This document shows positions 33,722-43,284 of a DNA stretch of 64,000 nt, piece by piece. Position 1 is the first letter of the stretch; each line of letters opens with the position of its first letter. The translations under genes were made by a program, and so were the position numbers. The stretch is from Chryseobacterium sp. BGARF1 (GTDB lineage: Bacteria; Bacteroidota; Bacteroidia; Flavobacteriales; Weeksellaceae). The DNA lies in contig NZ_LELA01000081.1 in assembly GCF_001677955.1 (NCBI RefSeq), forward strand, positions 88,645 to 152,644, given 5' to 3'. The notes under the pieces are model-generated. The model ran no database searches and was not told where the DNA came from. It was given only the letters and a program-made list of their open reading frames with translations.

Positions 33722-36700
33722 CTATTTTAATTTCTTCTTTACAGCAACTTCTTCGTATACTTCAAGAATGTCATATTGCTCGATGTCGTTGTACCCTTTA
33801 AGGTTTAATCCACACTCGTAGCCTTTTGTAACTTCTCTTACGTCGTCTTTGAAACGTTTTAAACTTTCAAGCTCGCCATCGAATTTCACAATACCATCTC
33901 TTAGTAATCTTACCTTAGACTGTCTTGTTACTTTTCCATTTAGAACCATACAACCTGCAATAGTTCCTACTTTAGAAATCTTGAATACCTCACGGATTTC
34001 AACATTACCAATAACTTGTTCCTGAATTTCCGGAGAAAGCATTCCCTCCATCGCTTCTTTCACTTCGTCAATTGCTTTATAGATTACAGAATAGGTTCTG
34101 ATTTCAATTTCTTCACGGTCTGCAAGATCTTTAGCATTTGCTCCAGCTCTTACGTTGAATCCGATGATAATTGCATCAGATGCAGCCGCTAAGTTGATAT
34201 CAGATTCAGTGATCTGTCCAACACCTGAGTGAAGAATTTTAACGCTAATTTCTTCTGTTGATAATCTTTGTAACTGATCAGAAAGTGCTTCTACCGAACC
34301 ATCCACGTCACCTTTAAGGATAATATTCAATTCCTTGAATTCTCCTAAAGCAATACGTCTACCTAATTCTTCAAGCGTTGTATGTTTTTTCGTTCTGATT
34401 GAAAGTTCTCTCTGTAACTGCTCTCTCTTATTAGCAATAGCTTTACCTTCACTTTCGTCGGCATAAACACGGAATTTATCACCTGCTGTAGGCGCTCCGT
34501 CTAAACCTAAGATTGTTGCCGGAATTGAAGGACCTGCTTCAGTAAGGTTTTTCCCTCTTTCATCTAATAAAGCTTTTACTTTACCATGATTTTTACCTGC
34601 TACTACATAATCTCCTACTTTTAAAGTTCCGGTTTGTACCAACATTGTTGCTACATAACCTCTACCTTTATCTAGAGATGCTTCAATTACAACTCCGTTG
34701 GCAGCACGTTCAGGATTAGCTTTCAATTCGAGCATTTCTGCCTGTAACAATACTTTTTCTAATAAAAGATCCATATTATTACCCATTTTAGCTGAAATTT
34801 CCTGAGCCTGTACATTTCCACCCCATTCTTCTACTAAAATATTCATTCCAGAAAGTTGCTGACGGATGTTATCAGGATTGGCATTAGGTTTATCTACTTT
34901 ATTGATTGCAATAATCATAGGTACCCCTGCAGCCTGTGCGTGAGAAATTGCTTCTTTTGTTTGAGGCATTACATCGTCATCCGCAGCAATTACAATAATT
35001 GCAATATCGGTAACTTGTGCACCTCTAGCTCTCATCGCAGTAAACGCTTCGTGACCTGGTGTATCTAAGAATGTAATTCTCTGACCATTTTCCAGTTTCA
35101 CGTTGTAAGCTCCAATGTGTTGTGTAATTCCACCAGATTCACCTGCAATTACATTAGTTTTTCTAACGTAATCCAATAATGAAGTTTTACCGTGATCAAC
35201 GTGTCCCATTACTGTTACAATTGGCGCTCTTGAAACAAGACTTTCTTCTGTATCGATATCTTCTTCAGAATCTGTATCTTCAAGATCAGCATCCGAGAAT
35301 TCAATTTTAAATCCAAATTCGTCGGCTACCAATAGTAAAGTATCAGCTTCCAATCTTTGGTTCATGGTAACCATTACTCCAAGAGAGAAACATGCAGAAA
35401 TAACCTCGGTTGCACTTACATCCATCAAACTTGCCAATTCTCCGACAGTGATAAACTCGGTAACTTTTAATGAAGTATCTCTAGCATCTGCTTCTTGCTG
35501 ACGCTCGTCTTGCTCTCTACGGTAACTTCTTTTATCTTTTCTGTGTTTAGAAGATTTAGACTTACCTCCTTTATTGGTTAATTTCTCAAGAGTTTCCTTG
35601 ATTTGGTTTTTAACTTGCTCGTCGGTTAATTCGACAGGCATTGTTCTTTGTCCTGGTCTATTGTTTCCGAAACGGTTTCCACCACCTTGTCCTGGTGGAC
35701 GGTTTCCTCCTGGGCCACCTTGACCTGGCGGACGGTTTCCTCCTGGGCCACCCGGACGGTTTTGACCACCTTGTCCTGGAGGTCTATTCCCCTGATAACC
35801 ACCTTGTCCTGGTGGACGATTTCCTCCCGGACCATTTTGGCCTTGTGGACGGTTTTGCCCACCTTGCTGATTGTTTCCACCTTGTTGGTTGTTCCCAGTA
35901 TTCTGGTTAGGGCCACCCGGCTTTTCAATTCTTTTTCTTTTCTTTTTAGCTCCTGAGTTTGGTTTTGGTGCAAACTGACTTAAGTCAATTTTTTCACCAA
36001 CTATCTTAGGGCCATCAAGTTTTTGATAAACAGTTTCTATTTTTTGAGGCTCCTGAGGCTCTTGAGGCTCTTCTTTAGCAGGTTCAGGTTTTTTTTCTTC
36101 CACTTTTTCTACAGGTTTCTCAACCGGTTTTGGTGTTTCTTTAACAGGCTCAGCAGCTTTTGGTTGAGCTTTCACCTCTTCTGTTTTAGGTTTATCTTTT
36201 TTTACAGGTCTGTTTCTGTTTCCTTCAATTTGAGAAAGATCAATTTTATCCAAAACCTTGAACTCTTGTCTTTCAGGAGTCGTTTTCACTTCAGAAACTG
36301 GAACCACTTCTTCTTTTACAGTTTTAACCTCTTCTTTCACCTCCTTCACTTCTACTTTTTCTTCTTTCTTTTCTTCTACAGGCGCAGCTGCTACAGGAGT
36401 TGGTTCTACTGCAACAGGTTCAGCTTTTTTAGGCTCAAGATCTATTTTACCTAAAATTCTGGTTTCTGGTTTTGTATTAGCTTTAGCTCTTATTACTTCA
36501 GGTGCTTTCTTTTCTTCCATTTCCAGTTTCTCTTCCGGAACTTTAGAAATAACCACCTCATGGGAAGCTTTACGTTGCTCACCGTCTTTGGCAAACTCAG
36601 CTTCCAATGCAGAATATGCCGCTTCTTCTAATTGAGCGTTAGGATTGTTTTCAACCACAATATCCTTAGACTGTAAAAACTCTACCAGCCTAGACATCGA

Positions 36701-36745
36701 TATGTTAAATTCCTTAACCGCTTTATTTAATCTTATTTTTGGCAT
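33722..36745 (-). CDS. infB: Translation initiation factor IF-2
   Basis: A 1007-residue GTPase that brings initiator tRNA to the 30S subunit. The N-terminal IF2_N module ([20 protein letters not shown]) is followed by a long charged linker rich in KPEE and a glycine/proline/asparagine/glutamine-rich segment (~275-368). A second IF2_N-like part and the G domain follow, with GHVDHGKTS (G1), DTPGHEAF (G3) and NKVD (G4), then domains 2-4 to the C-terminus. It is the last gene of rimP-nusA-infB, 77 nt after nusA. The extended N-terminus is common in Bacteroidetes. Confidence 0.97.
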   Translation of the reverse strand: MPKIRLNKAVKEFNISMSRLVEFLQSKDIVVENNPNAQLEEAAYSALEAEFAKDGEQRKASHEVVISKVPEEKLEMEEKKAPEVIRAKANTKPETRILGKIDLEPKKAEPVAVEPTPVAAAPVEEKKEEKVEVKEVKEEVKTVKEEVVPVSEVKTTPERQEFKVLDKIDLSQIEGNRNRPVKKDKPKTEEVKAQPKAAEPVKETPKPVEKPVEKVEEKKPEPAKEEPQEPQEPQKIETVYQKLDGPKIVGEKIDLSQFAPKPNSGAKKKRKRIEKPGGPNQNTGNNQQGGNNQQGGQNRPQGQNGPGGNRPPGQGGYQGNRPPGQGGQNRPGGPGGNRPPGQGGPGGNRPPGQGGGNRFGNNRPGQRTMPVELTDEQVKNQIKETLEKLTNKGGKSKSSKHRKDKRSYRREQDERQQEADARDTSLKVTEFITVGELASLMDVSATEVISACFSLGVMVTMNQRLEADTLLLVADEFGFKIEFSDADLEDTDSEEDIDTEESLVSRAPIVTVMGHVDHGKTSLLDYVRKTNVIAGESGGITQHIGAYNVKLENGQRITFLDTPGHEAFTAMRARGAQVTDIAIIVIAADDDVMPQTKEAISHAQAAGVPMIIAINKVDKPNANPDNIRQQLSGMNILVEEWGGNVQAQEISAKMGNNMDLLLEKVLLQAEMLELKANPERAANGVVIEASLDKGRGYVATMLVQTGTLKVGDYVVAGKNHGKVKALLDERGKNLTEAGPSIPATILGLDGAPTAGDKFRVYADESEGKAIANKREQLQRELSIRTKKHTTLEELGRRIALGEFKELNIILKGDVDGSVEALSDQLQRLSTEEISVKILHSGVGQITESDINLAAASDAIIIGFNVRAGANAKDLADREEIEIRTYSVIYKAIDEVKEAMEGMLSPEIQEQVIGNVEIREVFKISKVGTIAGCMVLNGKVTRQSKVRLLRDGIVKFDGELESLKRFKDDVREVTKGYECGLNLKGYNDIEQYDILEVYEEVAVKKKLK
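35645..35922 (-). repeat. Gly-rich coding repeat in infB
   Basis: Imperfect repeats of a 9-12 codon unit encoding variants of [10 protein letters not shown], at least four near-identical copies, lie between the IF-2 charged linker and its second N-terminal module. Open shadow frames on the plus strand reflect this repetition. Copy number probably varies between strains by slippage. Confidence 0.8.
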
Positions 36746-36822
36746 TTATATTATTTACTGTTTTTTTAATTCTTAAAATTAAAGTATTCTTTTTTACTGT
36801 TATTAAAATTTATTTCTAAAAA

Positions 36823-38058
36823 TTAATCTTCAAATTCTTCTTTCAAAATACGCTTCACGTCATTGATGGTTTCCTCTTCTAAGTCTACCATATTCAAAAG
36901 ACTTGCTGTATCTTTATCTAAGACAGATTTTGCAGTCGTAAGACCCACTTTCTTAAATTCATCCAAAATCCACTGTTCGATATCGTCATTGAATTCTCTC
37001 AAGTCAACATCATCATCTTCGCTCGCCTCTCTGAACACGTCAATTTCGTATCCTGAAAGCCAAGAAGCCAATCTGATATTTTGTCCTTGCTTCCCGATAA
37101 CTTTAGAAATCTCTTCAACTGGAGTATAAACCAAAGCATAATTGGTCTCTTCGTTGATGTCAATTTTATTGATGGTAACATTTCCTAAAGCTCTCTTCAC
37201 CATAATCTCAGGGTTTTTAGACCACTGAATTACATCTATATTTTCGTTTCTTAATTCTCTTACGACACCGTGAATTCTAGAACCTTTCACCCCAACACAA
37301 GCTCCTACAGGATCTATTCTGTCGTCGTAAGCATCAACTGCTATTTTCGCTTTTTCACCAGGAATTCTCACTGCTTTTTTAAGAATGATTGTTCCGTCCT
37401 GGATTTCTGGAATCTCTAATTCCAATAATTTTTCTAAGAATTTCGGAGCCGTTCTTGAAATGATAATTTGAGGTTTTGAACCTTTAAAATCAACAGTTTC
37501 AACAATTGCTCTGATATTTTCTCCTTTTTTGAAGAAGTCTGCAGGAATTTGATTTTCTTTAGGTAAGATAAACTCATTCCCTTCATCATCCAACAAAATT
37601 ACGTGTTTATGACGAATGTGGTGAATTTCACCAATTACAATCTCACCAATTTTGTCTCTGAACTGATCATACAACATCGCATTATTATGTTCCTGCAATT
37701 TTGTTGCTAAAATCTGCTTCAGCGTCAAAATATTTCTTCTTCCCAACTGCGCTACCGGAATTTCCATGGTAAAATCTTCACCTACTTCGAAAGTAGGATC
37801 TATTTTCTTAGCTTCAGTGATTTCAATTTCCAAATCATCATCTTCAGACATCTCGTCTTCAACGATGGTTTTATTTAAAAATATCTGAAAGTCACCTTTA
37901 TCAGGGTTTACAATTACATCAAAATGATCATCAGAATCAAATCTTTTTCTCAACAAAGTTTTAAGAGAATCTTCAATGATTGCCATTAGATCAATTTTAC
38001 TGATTCCCTTTTCGTCTTTAAAATCACCAAAGGATTCAATCAACGCTATATTATCCAT
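36823..38058 (-). CDS. nusA: Transcription termination/antitermination factor NusA
   Basis: A 411-residue RNA-polymerase-binding factor with an N-terminal domain (~1-130), an S1 domain (~140-200) and two KH domains (GACVGVKGSRIHGVVRELRNENIDVIQW and EISKVIGKQGQNIRLASWLSGYEIDV). It stops after KH2 plus a short acidic tail, so it lacks the C-terminal AR repeats of enterobacterial NusA; this is normal for the phylum. It is between rimP (16 nt upstream) and infB. A terminator-like hairpin in the operon leader may let NusA adjust its own synthesis. Confidence 0.96.
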   Translation of the reverse strand: MDNIALIESFGDFKDEKGISKIDLMAIIEDSLKTLLRKRFDSDDHFDVIVNPDKGDFQIFLNKTIVEDEMSEDDDLEIEITEAKKIDPTFEVGEDFTMEIPVAQLGRRNILTLKQILATKLQEHNNAMLYDQFRDKIGEIVIGEIHHIRHKHVILLDDEGNEFILPKENQIPADFFKKGENIRAIVETVDFKGSKPQIIISRTAPKFLEKLLELEIPEIQDGTIILKKAVRIPGEKAKIAVDAYDDRIDPVGACVGVKGSRIHGVVRELRNENIDVIQWSKNPEIMVKRALGNVTINKIDINEETNYALVYTPVEEISKVIGKQGQNIRLASWLSGYEIDVFREASEDDDVDLREFNDDIEQWILDEFKKVGLTTAKSVLDKDTASLLNMVDLEEETINDVKRILKEEFED

Positions 38059-38074
38059 TTATCTTTTTTTTCTT

Positions 38075-38542
38075 TTAAAATTTAAGTACTACTAAAGCTT
38101 TTTTTATGTCAGAGTAAGGAATTTCTTTTTCCTCCTCCACGTCTACTTTACCTTTACCTACATCTTTAGGTTTACGGTAACGCAGTACAAGAGTAATTTT
38201 CTCTTCGTCTACTTTTACAAGCTCGCCTTCGACCTCTGAAGAGTCAGTTAACAAAACTTCAATTTCTCTTCCGATGTTTTTTTGAAATTGTCTTGGAGTA
38301 GAAAGCGGTTCGCTTAATCCGGCAGACATTACCTGAAGGCTGAAATCGTGCTCTTCACGATCCATATTAAATTCTATTGCGCGGCTTGCATCCAAACAAT
38401 CCTGCACAGTAACTCCTTGATCACCGTCTAATATCACTGTAATATCATCTGATGCAGAAAACTTCAAATCAATAAGAAATAGATCTTCTCTTGTCTGAAG
38501 GAAATCATTTAATAATGTTTCAATATTTTTTCTAAACTCCAT
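38075..38542 (-). CDS. rimP: Ribosome maturation factor RimP
   Basis: A 155-residue protein needed for 30S subunit assembly. The two-domain RimP pattern is clear: an N-terminal DLFLIDLKFSASDDITVILDGDQGVTVQDCLDASRAIE region and the SAGLSEPLSTPRQFQKNIGREIEV motif leading into the C-terminal SH3-like barrel. It is first in the rimP-nusA-infB operon, with a clear promoter and a hairpin in the ~70-nt leader. Confidence 0.94.
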   Translation of the reverse strand: MEFRKNIETLLNDFLQTREDLFLIDLKFSASDDITVILDGDQGVTVQDCLDASRAIEFNMDREEHDFSLQVMSAGLSEPLSTPRQFQKNIGREIEVLLTDSSEVEGELVKVDEEKITLVLRYRKPKDVGKGKVDVEEEKEIPYSDIKKALVVLKF

Positions 38543-38571
38543 ATATTATTTAATGCTGATTTAACAGTACG

Positions 38572-38598
38572 AAAAAAGGCTTTCTCTTAGAAGCCTTT
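38572..38598 (-). terminator. Candidate attenuator in the rimP-nusA-infB leader
   Basis: On the minus strand AAAGGCTT (38591-38598) and AAGCCTTT (38575-38582) form an 8-bp stem with an 8-nt loop, directly followed by TTTTTTC. It lies about 16 nt after the predicted transcription start and 30 nt before the rimP start codon, so it would stop transcripts before the operon. No minus-strand gene lies upstream that needs a terminator here. Confidence 0.65.
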
Positions 38599-38621
38599 CC
38601 ATTTTTTCCGTTAATCTCCTG

Positions 38622-38653
38622 CAAATATATGACATTTTTATAAAATACACAAA
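38622..38653 (-). promoter_or_regulatory. Promoter of the rimP-nusA-infB operon
   Basis: On the minus strand TTTG (38650-38653), a 20-nt spacer and TATATTTG (38622-38629) give a full match to the Bacteroidetes vegetative consensus. Transcription should start near 38615. Confidence 0.75.
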
Positions 38654-38799
38654 TACACTTCATAATCAACAGAATAAGAATTCATCAAAAACAAACAACG
38701 CTCTATCGGCACGAAACCAATATTTACTATAAAATCAAATTTAACTGTCATCTTTAATAAGATATCATTTATTAAAAAGAACCGTGAAACAATTTTTAG

Positions 38800-38807
38800 T
38801 ATTTTTG
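38800..38807 (+). promoter_or_regulatory. -7 promoter box of ugd
   Basis: TATTTTTG matches TAnnTTTG, 26 nt before the TTG start codon of ugd. No clear -33 TTG is visible. Confidence 0.45.
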
Positions 38808-38833
38808 TCAGGAATTTTATAAAAACATATATT

Positions 38834-40144
38834 TTGAATATAACAATAGTAGGAACAGGCTATGTGGGTTTGGTTACGGGAACTACCCTTGCAGAACTTG
38901 GCAATTCGGTTTATTGTGTTGACATTGATGAAAAAAAAGTAGAAGGGATGAAAAACGGCATCGTACCTATTTACGAGCCAAATCTTGAGGAAATGTTTCA
39001 CCGAAATATTCAATCTGAAAGATTATTTTTCACTACAAACCTGAAAGAAGCTTTAGATAAAAGTGAAGTGGTTTATCTTGCCCTTCCTACTCCACCAGGA
39101 GAAGACGGCTCGGCAGATCTATCTTACGTTTTGAAAGTTGCCAATGATATTGGTGAATTGATGACCGAATATAAAGTGGTTGTTAATAAAAGTACTGTTC
39201 CTGTTGGGACAGCCGACAAAGTAAGAGAAACTATTTCCGCAAAAACTGCTATTGATTTTGACGTGGTTTCAAATCCTGAGTTTTTACGCGAAGGTTTTGC
39301 GGTAGAAGATTCTATGAATCCCGCGAGAGTGGTTGTAGGATCGAGCTCTGATAAAGCTAAAGAAATTATGGCAAAAATTTATCAGCCATTTACCAATACC
39401 GGAATTCCTATTATTTTTATGGATGAAAAATCTTCCGAGCTTACAAAATATGCATCCAACTCATTCTTAGCGGTAAAAATCACATTTATGAATGAGATTG
39501 CCAATTATTGCGAAAAAGTAGGTGCCGATGTAGACAAAGTAAGATTAGGAATGGGAAGCGACGACAGAATTGGTCACCGTTTCTTGTTTCCAGGGATCGG
39601 ATATGGCGGAAGCTGCTTTCCTAAAGATGTAAAAGCTTTAATTAAATCAGGAAAAGATGATGGTTTTAATTTCCAAATCCTTGAAGCGACTGAAAAAGTA
39701 AATATTTCACAGAAAGTAATTTTGATCTCAGAAATTGAAAAATACTTCAATGGAAACCTTGAAGGTAAAACTATCGCCATGTGGGGATTGGCATTTAAAG
39801 CCAATACCGACGACATAAGAGAAGCCTCTTCTTTAGATAACATTGAATTACTTCTTCAAAAAGGCGCAAAAATAATTGCTTATGATCTGATCGCTGAAGG
39901 CAATGTTAAAAAATTATTAGGTGATAAAATATCTTACGCCAATACCATGTATGATGCTTTAGAAAATGCCGACGCATTATTTATCGCAACAGAATGGCCG
40001 GAGTTTAAAAATCCAAATTTTGATCTGATGGCTAAAAAAATGAATAATAAGGCTATTTTTGACGGAAGAAATATGTTCCCATTGGAAGTTCCTGAGCAAA
40101 ATGGTTTCTTTTATAAAAGCATCGGGAGAAAAACGATCCAATAA
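38834..40144 (+). CDS. ugd: UDP-glucose 6-dehydrogenase
   Basis: A 436-residue cytoplasmic enzyme oxidising UDP-glucose to UDP-glucuronate with NAD+. It has the Rossmann motif GTGYVGLV (7-14), NKSTVPVGTAD near residue 118 and the catalytic cysteine C261 in GGSCFPKD. The start codon is TTG; the N-terminus NITIVGTGYVGLV is exactly where the family begins, so a longer form is unlikely. It opens the polysaccharide locus, followed 80 nt later by rfbB. The product provides an acidic sugar, or a precursor of galacturonate or xylose, for the surface glycan. Confidence 0.94.
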   Translation: MNITIVGTGYVGLVTGTTLAELGNSVYCVDIDEKKVEGMKNGIVPIYEPNLEEMFHRNIQSERLFFTTNLKEALDKSEVVYLALPTPPGEDGSADLSYVLKVANDIGELMTEYKVVVNKSTVPVGTADKVRETISAKTAIDFDVVSNPEFLREGFAVEDSMNPARVVVGSSSDKAKEIMAKIYQPFTNTGIPIIFMDEKSSELTKYASNSFLAVKITFMNEIANYCEKVGADVDKVRLGMGSDDRIGHRFLFPGIGYGGSCFPKDVKALIKSGKDDGFNFQILEATEKVNISQKVILISEIEKYFNGNLEGKTIAMWGLAFKANTDDIREASSLDNIELLLQKGAKIIAYDLIAEGNVKKLLGDKISYANTMYDALENADALFIATEWPEFKNPNFDLMAKKMNNKAIFDGRNMFPLEVPEQNGFFYKSIGRKTIQ

Positions 40145-40224
40145 GAGCCAAGGAAAAAAACTCAAGGAAAAAAGAAAAATAAACACCAAAAGCCAAAAGC
40201 TTACGGTAAACGCATATCATCAAT

Positions 40225-41304
40225 ATGAAAAACATCATCATCACAGGCGGAGCCGGATTTATCGGTTCACACGTTGTAAGAGAGTTTGTAAAAAATAATC
40301 CGGATTCTACCATCATCAATCTTGATGCGTTAACGTATGCCGGAAATCTTGAAAACTTAAAGGATATTGAAAATGAGCCTAACTATGTTTTCGAAAAAGC
40401 AGATATCACAAAACCTGAAGAACTAAGAAAGGTTTTTGAAAAATACAATCCAGACGCGGTGATTCATTTGGCTGCAGAAAGCCATGTAGACAGAAGCATC
40501 ATAGATCCGATGGCATTTATTAACACCAATGTAAACGGGACTGCCAATCTTTTGAATCTTTGTAAAGAATTCTGGACTTTAAACCCAGACCATACCCACG
40601 GAAGATTTCCAAACGAAAAAAGAACTCATCTTTTTTATCACGTTTCTACAGATGAAGTGTATGGAAGTTTAGGTGAAACAGGATTCTTTTTAGAAACCAC
40701 TTCTTACGACCCACAATCTCCATATTCAGCTTCAAAAGCAGCTTCAGACCATTTAGTAAGAGCTTACGGAAACACTTATGGAATGCCATTTATTATTTCT
40801 AACTGTTCAAACAATTACGGACCCAATCATTTTCCAGAAAAATTGATCCCTCTTTGTATTTCTAATATTATTAATGAAAAGCCTTTACCTATTTATGGTG
40901 ACGGAAAATATACAAGAGACTGGTTATTCGTAATCGATCACGCCAAAGCCATTCATCAAATCTTTAATGAGGCTAAAACGGGAGAAACTTACAACATTGG
41001 AGGCTTCAACGAATGGCAGAATATTGATTTGGTAAAAGAATTGATCAAACAGATAGATGAAAAGCTTGGAAACCCTACAGGTCATTCAGAAAAACTGATC
41101 ACTTACGTGAAAGACAGACCCGGTCACGATAAACGTTATGCGATCGATGCAACAAAACTAAATCAAGAGTTAGGATGGAAACCTTCTGTAACTTTCGAAC
41201 AAGGGCTTGGAAAAACAATCGATTGGTTCTTAGAAAATAAAGAATGGCTGGAAAATGTTACCAGTGGAGATTACCAGAAATATTACGAAAAGCAATATAA
41301 TTAA
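40225..41304 (+). CDS. rfbB: dTDP-glucose 4,6-dehydratase
   Basis: A 359-residue short-chain dehydrogenase/reductase that converts dTDP-glucose to dTDP-4-keto-6-deoxyglucose. It shows the NAD-binding [10 protein letters not shown] (7-16), [23 protein letters not shown] and the catalytic YSASKAASD, followed by [18 protein letters not shown], all diagnostic of RmlB. It is followed by rfbA; rfbC and rfbD are not in the window, so the 4-keto sugar may go to rhamnose through genes elsewhere or to an amino-deoxy sugar. Confidence 0.96.
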   Translation: MKNIIITGGAGFIGSHVVREFVKNNPDSTIINLDALTYAGNLENLKDIENEPNYVFEKADITKPEELRKVFEKYNPDAVIHLAAESHVDRSIIDPMAFINTNVNGTANLLNLCKEFWTLNPDHTHGRFPNEKRTHLFYHVSTDEVYGSLGETGFFLETTSYDPQSPYSASKAASDHLVRAYGNTYGMPFIISNCSNNYGPNHFPEKLIPLCISNIINEKPLPIYGDGKYTRDWLFVIDHAKAIHQIFNEAKTGETYNIGGFNEWQNIDLVKELIKQIDEKLGNPTGHSEKLITYVKDRPGHDKRYAIDATKLNQELGWKPSVTFEQGLGKTIDWFLENKEWLENVTSGDYQKYYEKQYN

Positions 41305-41314
41305 AACACGCAAG

Positions 41315-42178
41315 ATGAAAGGTATTATTTTAGCAGGAGGTTCCGGAACAAGACTTTACCCTCTTACCATCGCCGTAAGCAAGCAGCTGATGCCTGTTTA
41401 CGACAAACCGATGATCTATTATCCTCTTTCTACATTGCTTTTAGCAGGGATTAGAGACATATTGATCATCACAACCCCTCATGATCAGGCAGGATTTATT
41501 AAACTGTTGGGTGACGGATCTCAATTGGGATGCAGTATAGAATATATCGTTCAGCCAAGTCCGGATGGATTGGCGCAGGCTTTTATTCTTGGAGACCAGT
41601 TTATTGGTGAAGATTCTGCAGCCCTAGTTTTAGGTGATAATATTTTTTACGGTTCTGAAATGGGAACTTTATTAAAAAACAAAACCAATCCTGATGGAGG
41701 TGTTGTTTTCGCATACCATGTTGCAGATCCTGAAAGATATGGTGTAGTAGAGTTTGATAAAAACCTGAAAGCAGTATCTATAGAAGAAAAACCTACGCAT
41801 CCAAAATCAAACTACGCAGTTCCGGGATTGTATTTTTATGACAATGAAGTGGTAGAAATTGCAAAAAACATCCAACCTTCCCCAAGAGGCGAGCTTGAGA
41901 TCACCGACATTAACAATGTTTACTTACAGAAAGGAAAATTGGAAGTAGGTGTACTCGACAGAGGTACCGCTTGGCTAGACACAGGAACTTTTGATTCTCT
42001 GAATGATGCTTCAGAATTTGTACGCGTAATTGAAAAAAGACAAGATTTCAAAATAGGTTGTATTGAAGAAATTGCTTTCAGAAACGGATTTATCAACGAA
42101 GAAAAACTACTTGAAACTGCAATCAAATATGGTAAAAGCGGATATGGTGAATATCTTAAAAAGCTGGTAAACAAATAA
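41315..42178 (+). CDS. rfbA: Glucose-1-phosphate thymidylyltransferase
   Basis: A 287-residue nucleotidyltransferase making dTDP-glucose from glucose-1-phosphate and dTTP. The N-terminal [18 protein letters not shown] nucleotide-binding motif, [29 protein letters not shown] and [12 protein letters not shown] are all RmlA signatures. An in-frame ATG at 41255 lies inside rfbB and adds 20 atypical residues; the ATG at 41315 gives the normal N-terminus, 10 nt after rfbB. A terminator follows, closing the ugd-rfbB-rfbA unit. Confidence 0.96.
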   Translation: MKGIILAGGSGTRLYPLTIAVSKQLMPVYDKPMIYYPLSTLLLAGIRDILIITTPHDQAGFIKLLGDGSQLGCSIEYIVQPSPDGLAQAFILGDQFIGEDSAALVLGDNIFYGSEMGTLLKNKTNPDGGVVFAYHVADPERYGVVEFDKNLKAVSIEEKPTHPKSNYAVPGLYFYDNEVVEIAKNIQPSPRGELEITDINNVYLQKGKLEVGVLDRGTAWLDTGTFDSLNDASEFVRVIEKRQDFKIGCIEEIAFRNGFINEEKLLETAIKYGKSGYGEYLKKLVNK

Positions 42179-42197
42179 GAAACCACATAAAATACAC

Positions 42198-42229
42198 AAA
42201 GCTACTAGTCAGAGATTAGTAGCTTTTTT
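42198..42229 (+). terminator. Terminator after rfbA
   Basis: AAAGCTACTA (42198-42207) and TAGTAGCTTT (42217-42226) form a 10-bp stem running into TTTTTT. It separates precursor genes from the ABC exporter genes. Confidence 0.88.
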
Positions 42230-42323
42230 GTTTAAAGAATAATAATTAATATATTAGCTATAGATTTGTTTGAATATGAAGAATATTTTAAGATTCAGCA
42301 AACTGAAAATCAATTAATTATTT

Positions 42324-42331
42324 TAAATTTG
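42324..42331 (+). promoter_or_regulatory. -7 promoter box of the ABC exporter operon
   Basis: TAAATTTG matches TAnnTTTG, 15 nt before the permease start codon and downstream of the rfbA terminator, so the exporter genes begin a new transcription unit. Confidence 0.5.
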
Positions 42332-42346
42332 TAAAAACTCCCACAA

Positions 42347-43204
42347 ATGAATGACCCACAACAAAAGTGGACAGAAACAATAGGGTCTAATCACTCTTTA
42401 TTTCAACTCAATTTAAAAGAAGTATGGCAATACCGAGATTTGGTATTTATGTTTGTAAAAAGAGATTTCATTTCTTCTTTTAAGCAAACCATATTAGGCC
42501 CGCTTTGGTTTTTCATTAATCCTATTTTAACGACAATTGTCTTTACACTTGTTTTTGGAAACATCGCAAATTTACCTACAGATGGCATTCCCCCTATATT
42601 ATTTTATTTGGCAGGAAATACGCTTTGGGGATATTTTAGTACAACGATGTTGAGTGTTTCGAATGTATTTACTGGAAATGCTGCAATTTTTGGAAAAGTT
42701 TATTTTCCAAGATTAGTGACTCCTATTTCGACTATTATTTCAAGTTTTATGAGACTTGGGATTCAATTGATTTTATTTTGGATTGTCTTAGCGTATTATA
42801 TTTACAGAGGGGAAGTACAACCAAATTCTTGGGCATTTTTCTTTCCCGTATTAATTATCTTTCTTGCTTTATTTTCTTTAGGGTTGGGCATGATATTTTC
42901 TTCACTCACTACAAAATATCGAGATTTATCATTGTTACTAGGCTTTGGAGTAAGTTTATTTATGTGGTTTACTCCTGTTATTCTGCCTACCTCTTTAGTA
43001 AAACAAAAATTAGGAAACTATGGCTTTTTAGCAGACCTGAACCCCTTAACACCCATTTTTGAATGTTTTAAATACGGGTTTATTGGTTCTGGAGAATTCA
43101 ATATAACAAGATTATTGATAAGCTTTTCTTTTATCATTATCATACTACTGTTGGGAATCGTCTCTTTTAATAAATCCGAGAAAACTTTCATAGATACGGT
43201 TTAG
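42347..43204 (+). CDS. wzm: Polysaccharide ABC exporter permease (Wzm-like)
   Basis: A 285-residue inner-membrane protein of the ABC-2 permease family with six hydrophobic segments. The amphipathic start LKEVWQYRDLVFMFVKRDFISSFKQTILGPLWFFINP is typical of TagG/KpsM/Wzm subunits that move lipid-linked polysaccharide to the periplasm. Its partner ATPase follows 80 nt downstream. The pair shows that this locus exports its glycan by the ABC route rather than by Wzx/Wzy; no flippase or polymerase is seen in the window. Confidence 0.92.
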   Translation: MNDPQQKWTETIGSNHSLFQLNLKEVWQYRDLVFMFVKRDFISSFKQTILGPLWFFINPILTTIVFTLVFGNIANLPTDGIPPILFYLAGNTLWGYFSTTMLSVSNVFTGNAAIFGKVYFPRLVTPISTIISSFMRLGIQLILFWIVLAYYIYRGEVQPNSWAFFFPVLIIFLALFSLGLGMIFSSLTTKYRDLSLLLGFGVSLFMWFTPVILPTSLVKQKLGNYGFLADLNPLTPIFECFKYGFIGSGEFNITRLLISFSFIIIILLLGIVSFNKSEKTFIDTV

Positions 43205-43206
43205 GA

Positions 43207-43227
43207 TGAGTAATGAGTAATGAGTAA
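43207..43227 (+). repeat. Three tandem 7-mers between wzm and wzt
   Basis: TGAGTAA occurs three times without spacing, directly after the wzm stop codon, and is followed by TGA. It codes for nothing obvious and may be a slippage product. Confidence 0.6.
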
Positions 43228-43284
43228 TGAAAATTACAATGCATTATTAAAAAAGAAAAATTAAATTTATTTAAATCAAATTAC

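Noticed and set aside
35645..35922. Short regular repeats that could be taken for a CRISPR array
   Set aside because: The units are codon-sized variants inside the IF-2 reading frame with no unique spacers.
35641..36635. Several overlapping plus-strand open frames opposite infB, rich in leucine, phenylalanine or threonine and serine
   Set aside because: They are antisense shadows of the repetitive, lysine- and glutamate-rich infB linker, have no start context and no family resemblance.
40145..40224. Purine-rich AAGGAAAAA repeats between ugd and rfbB
   Set aside because: Low-complexity spacer without symmetry, frame or regular unit length.
41255..41314. Upstream ATG for rfbA
   Set aside because: It lies within rfbB and adds residues not seen in the family; [16 protein letters not shown] is the normal start.
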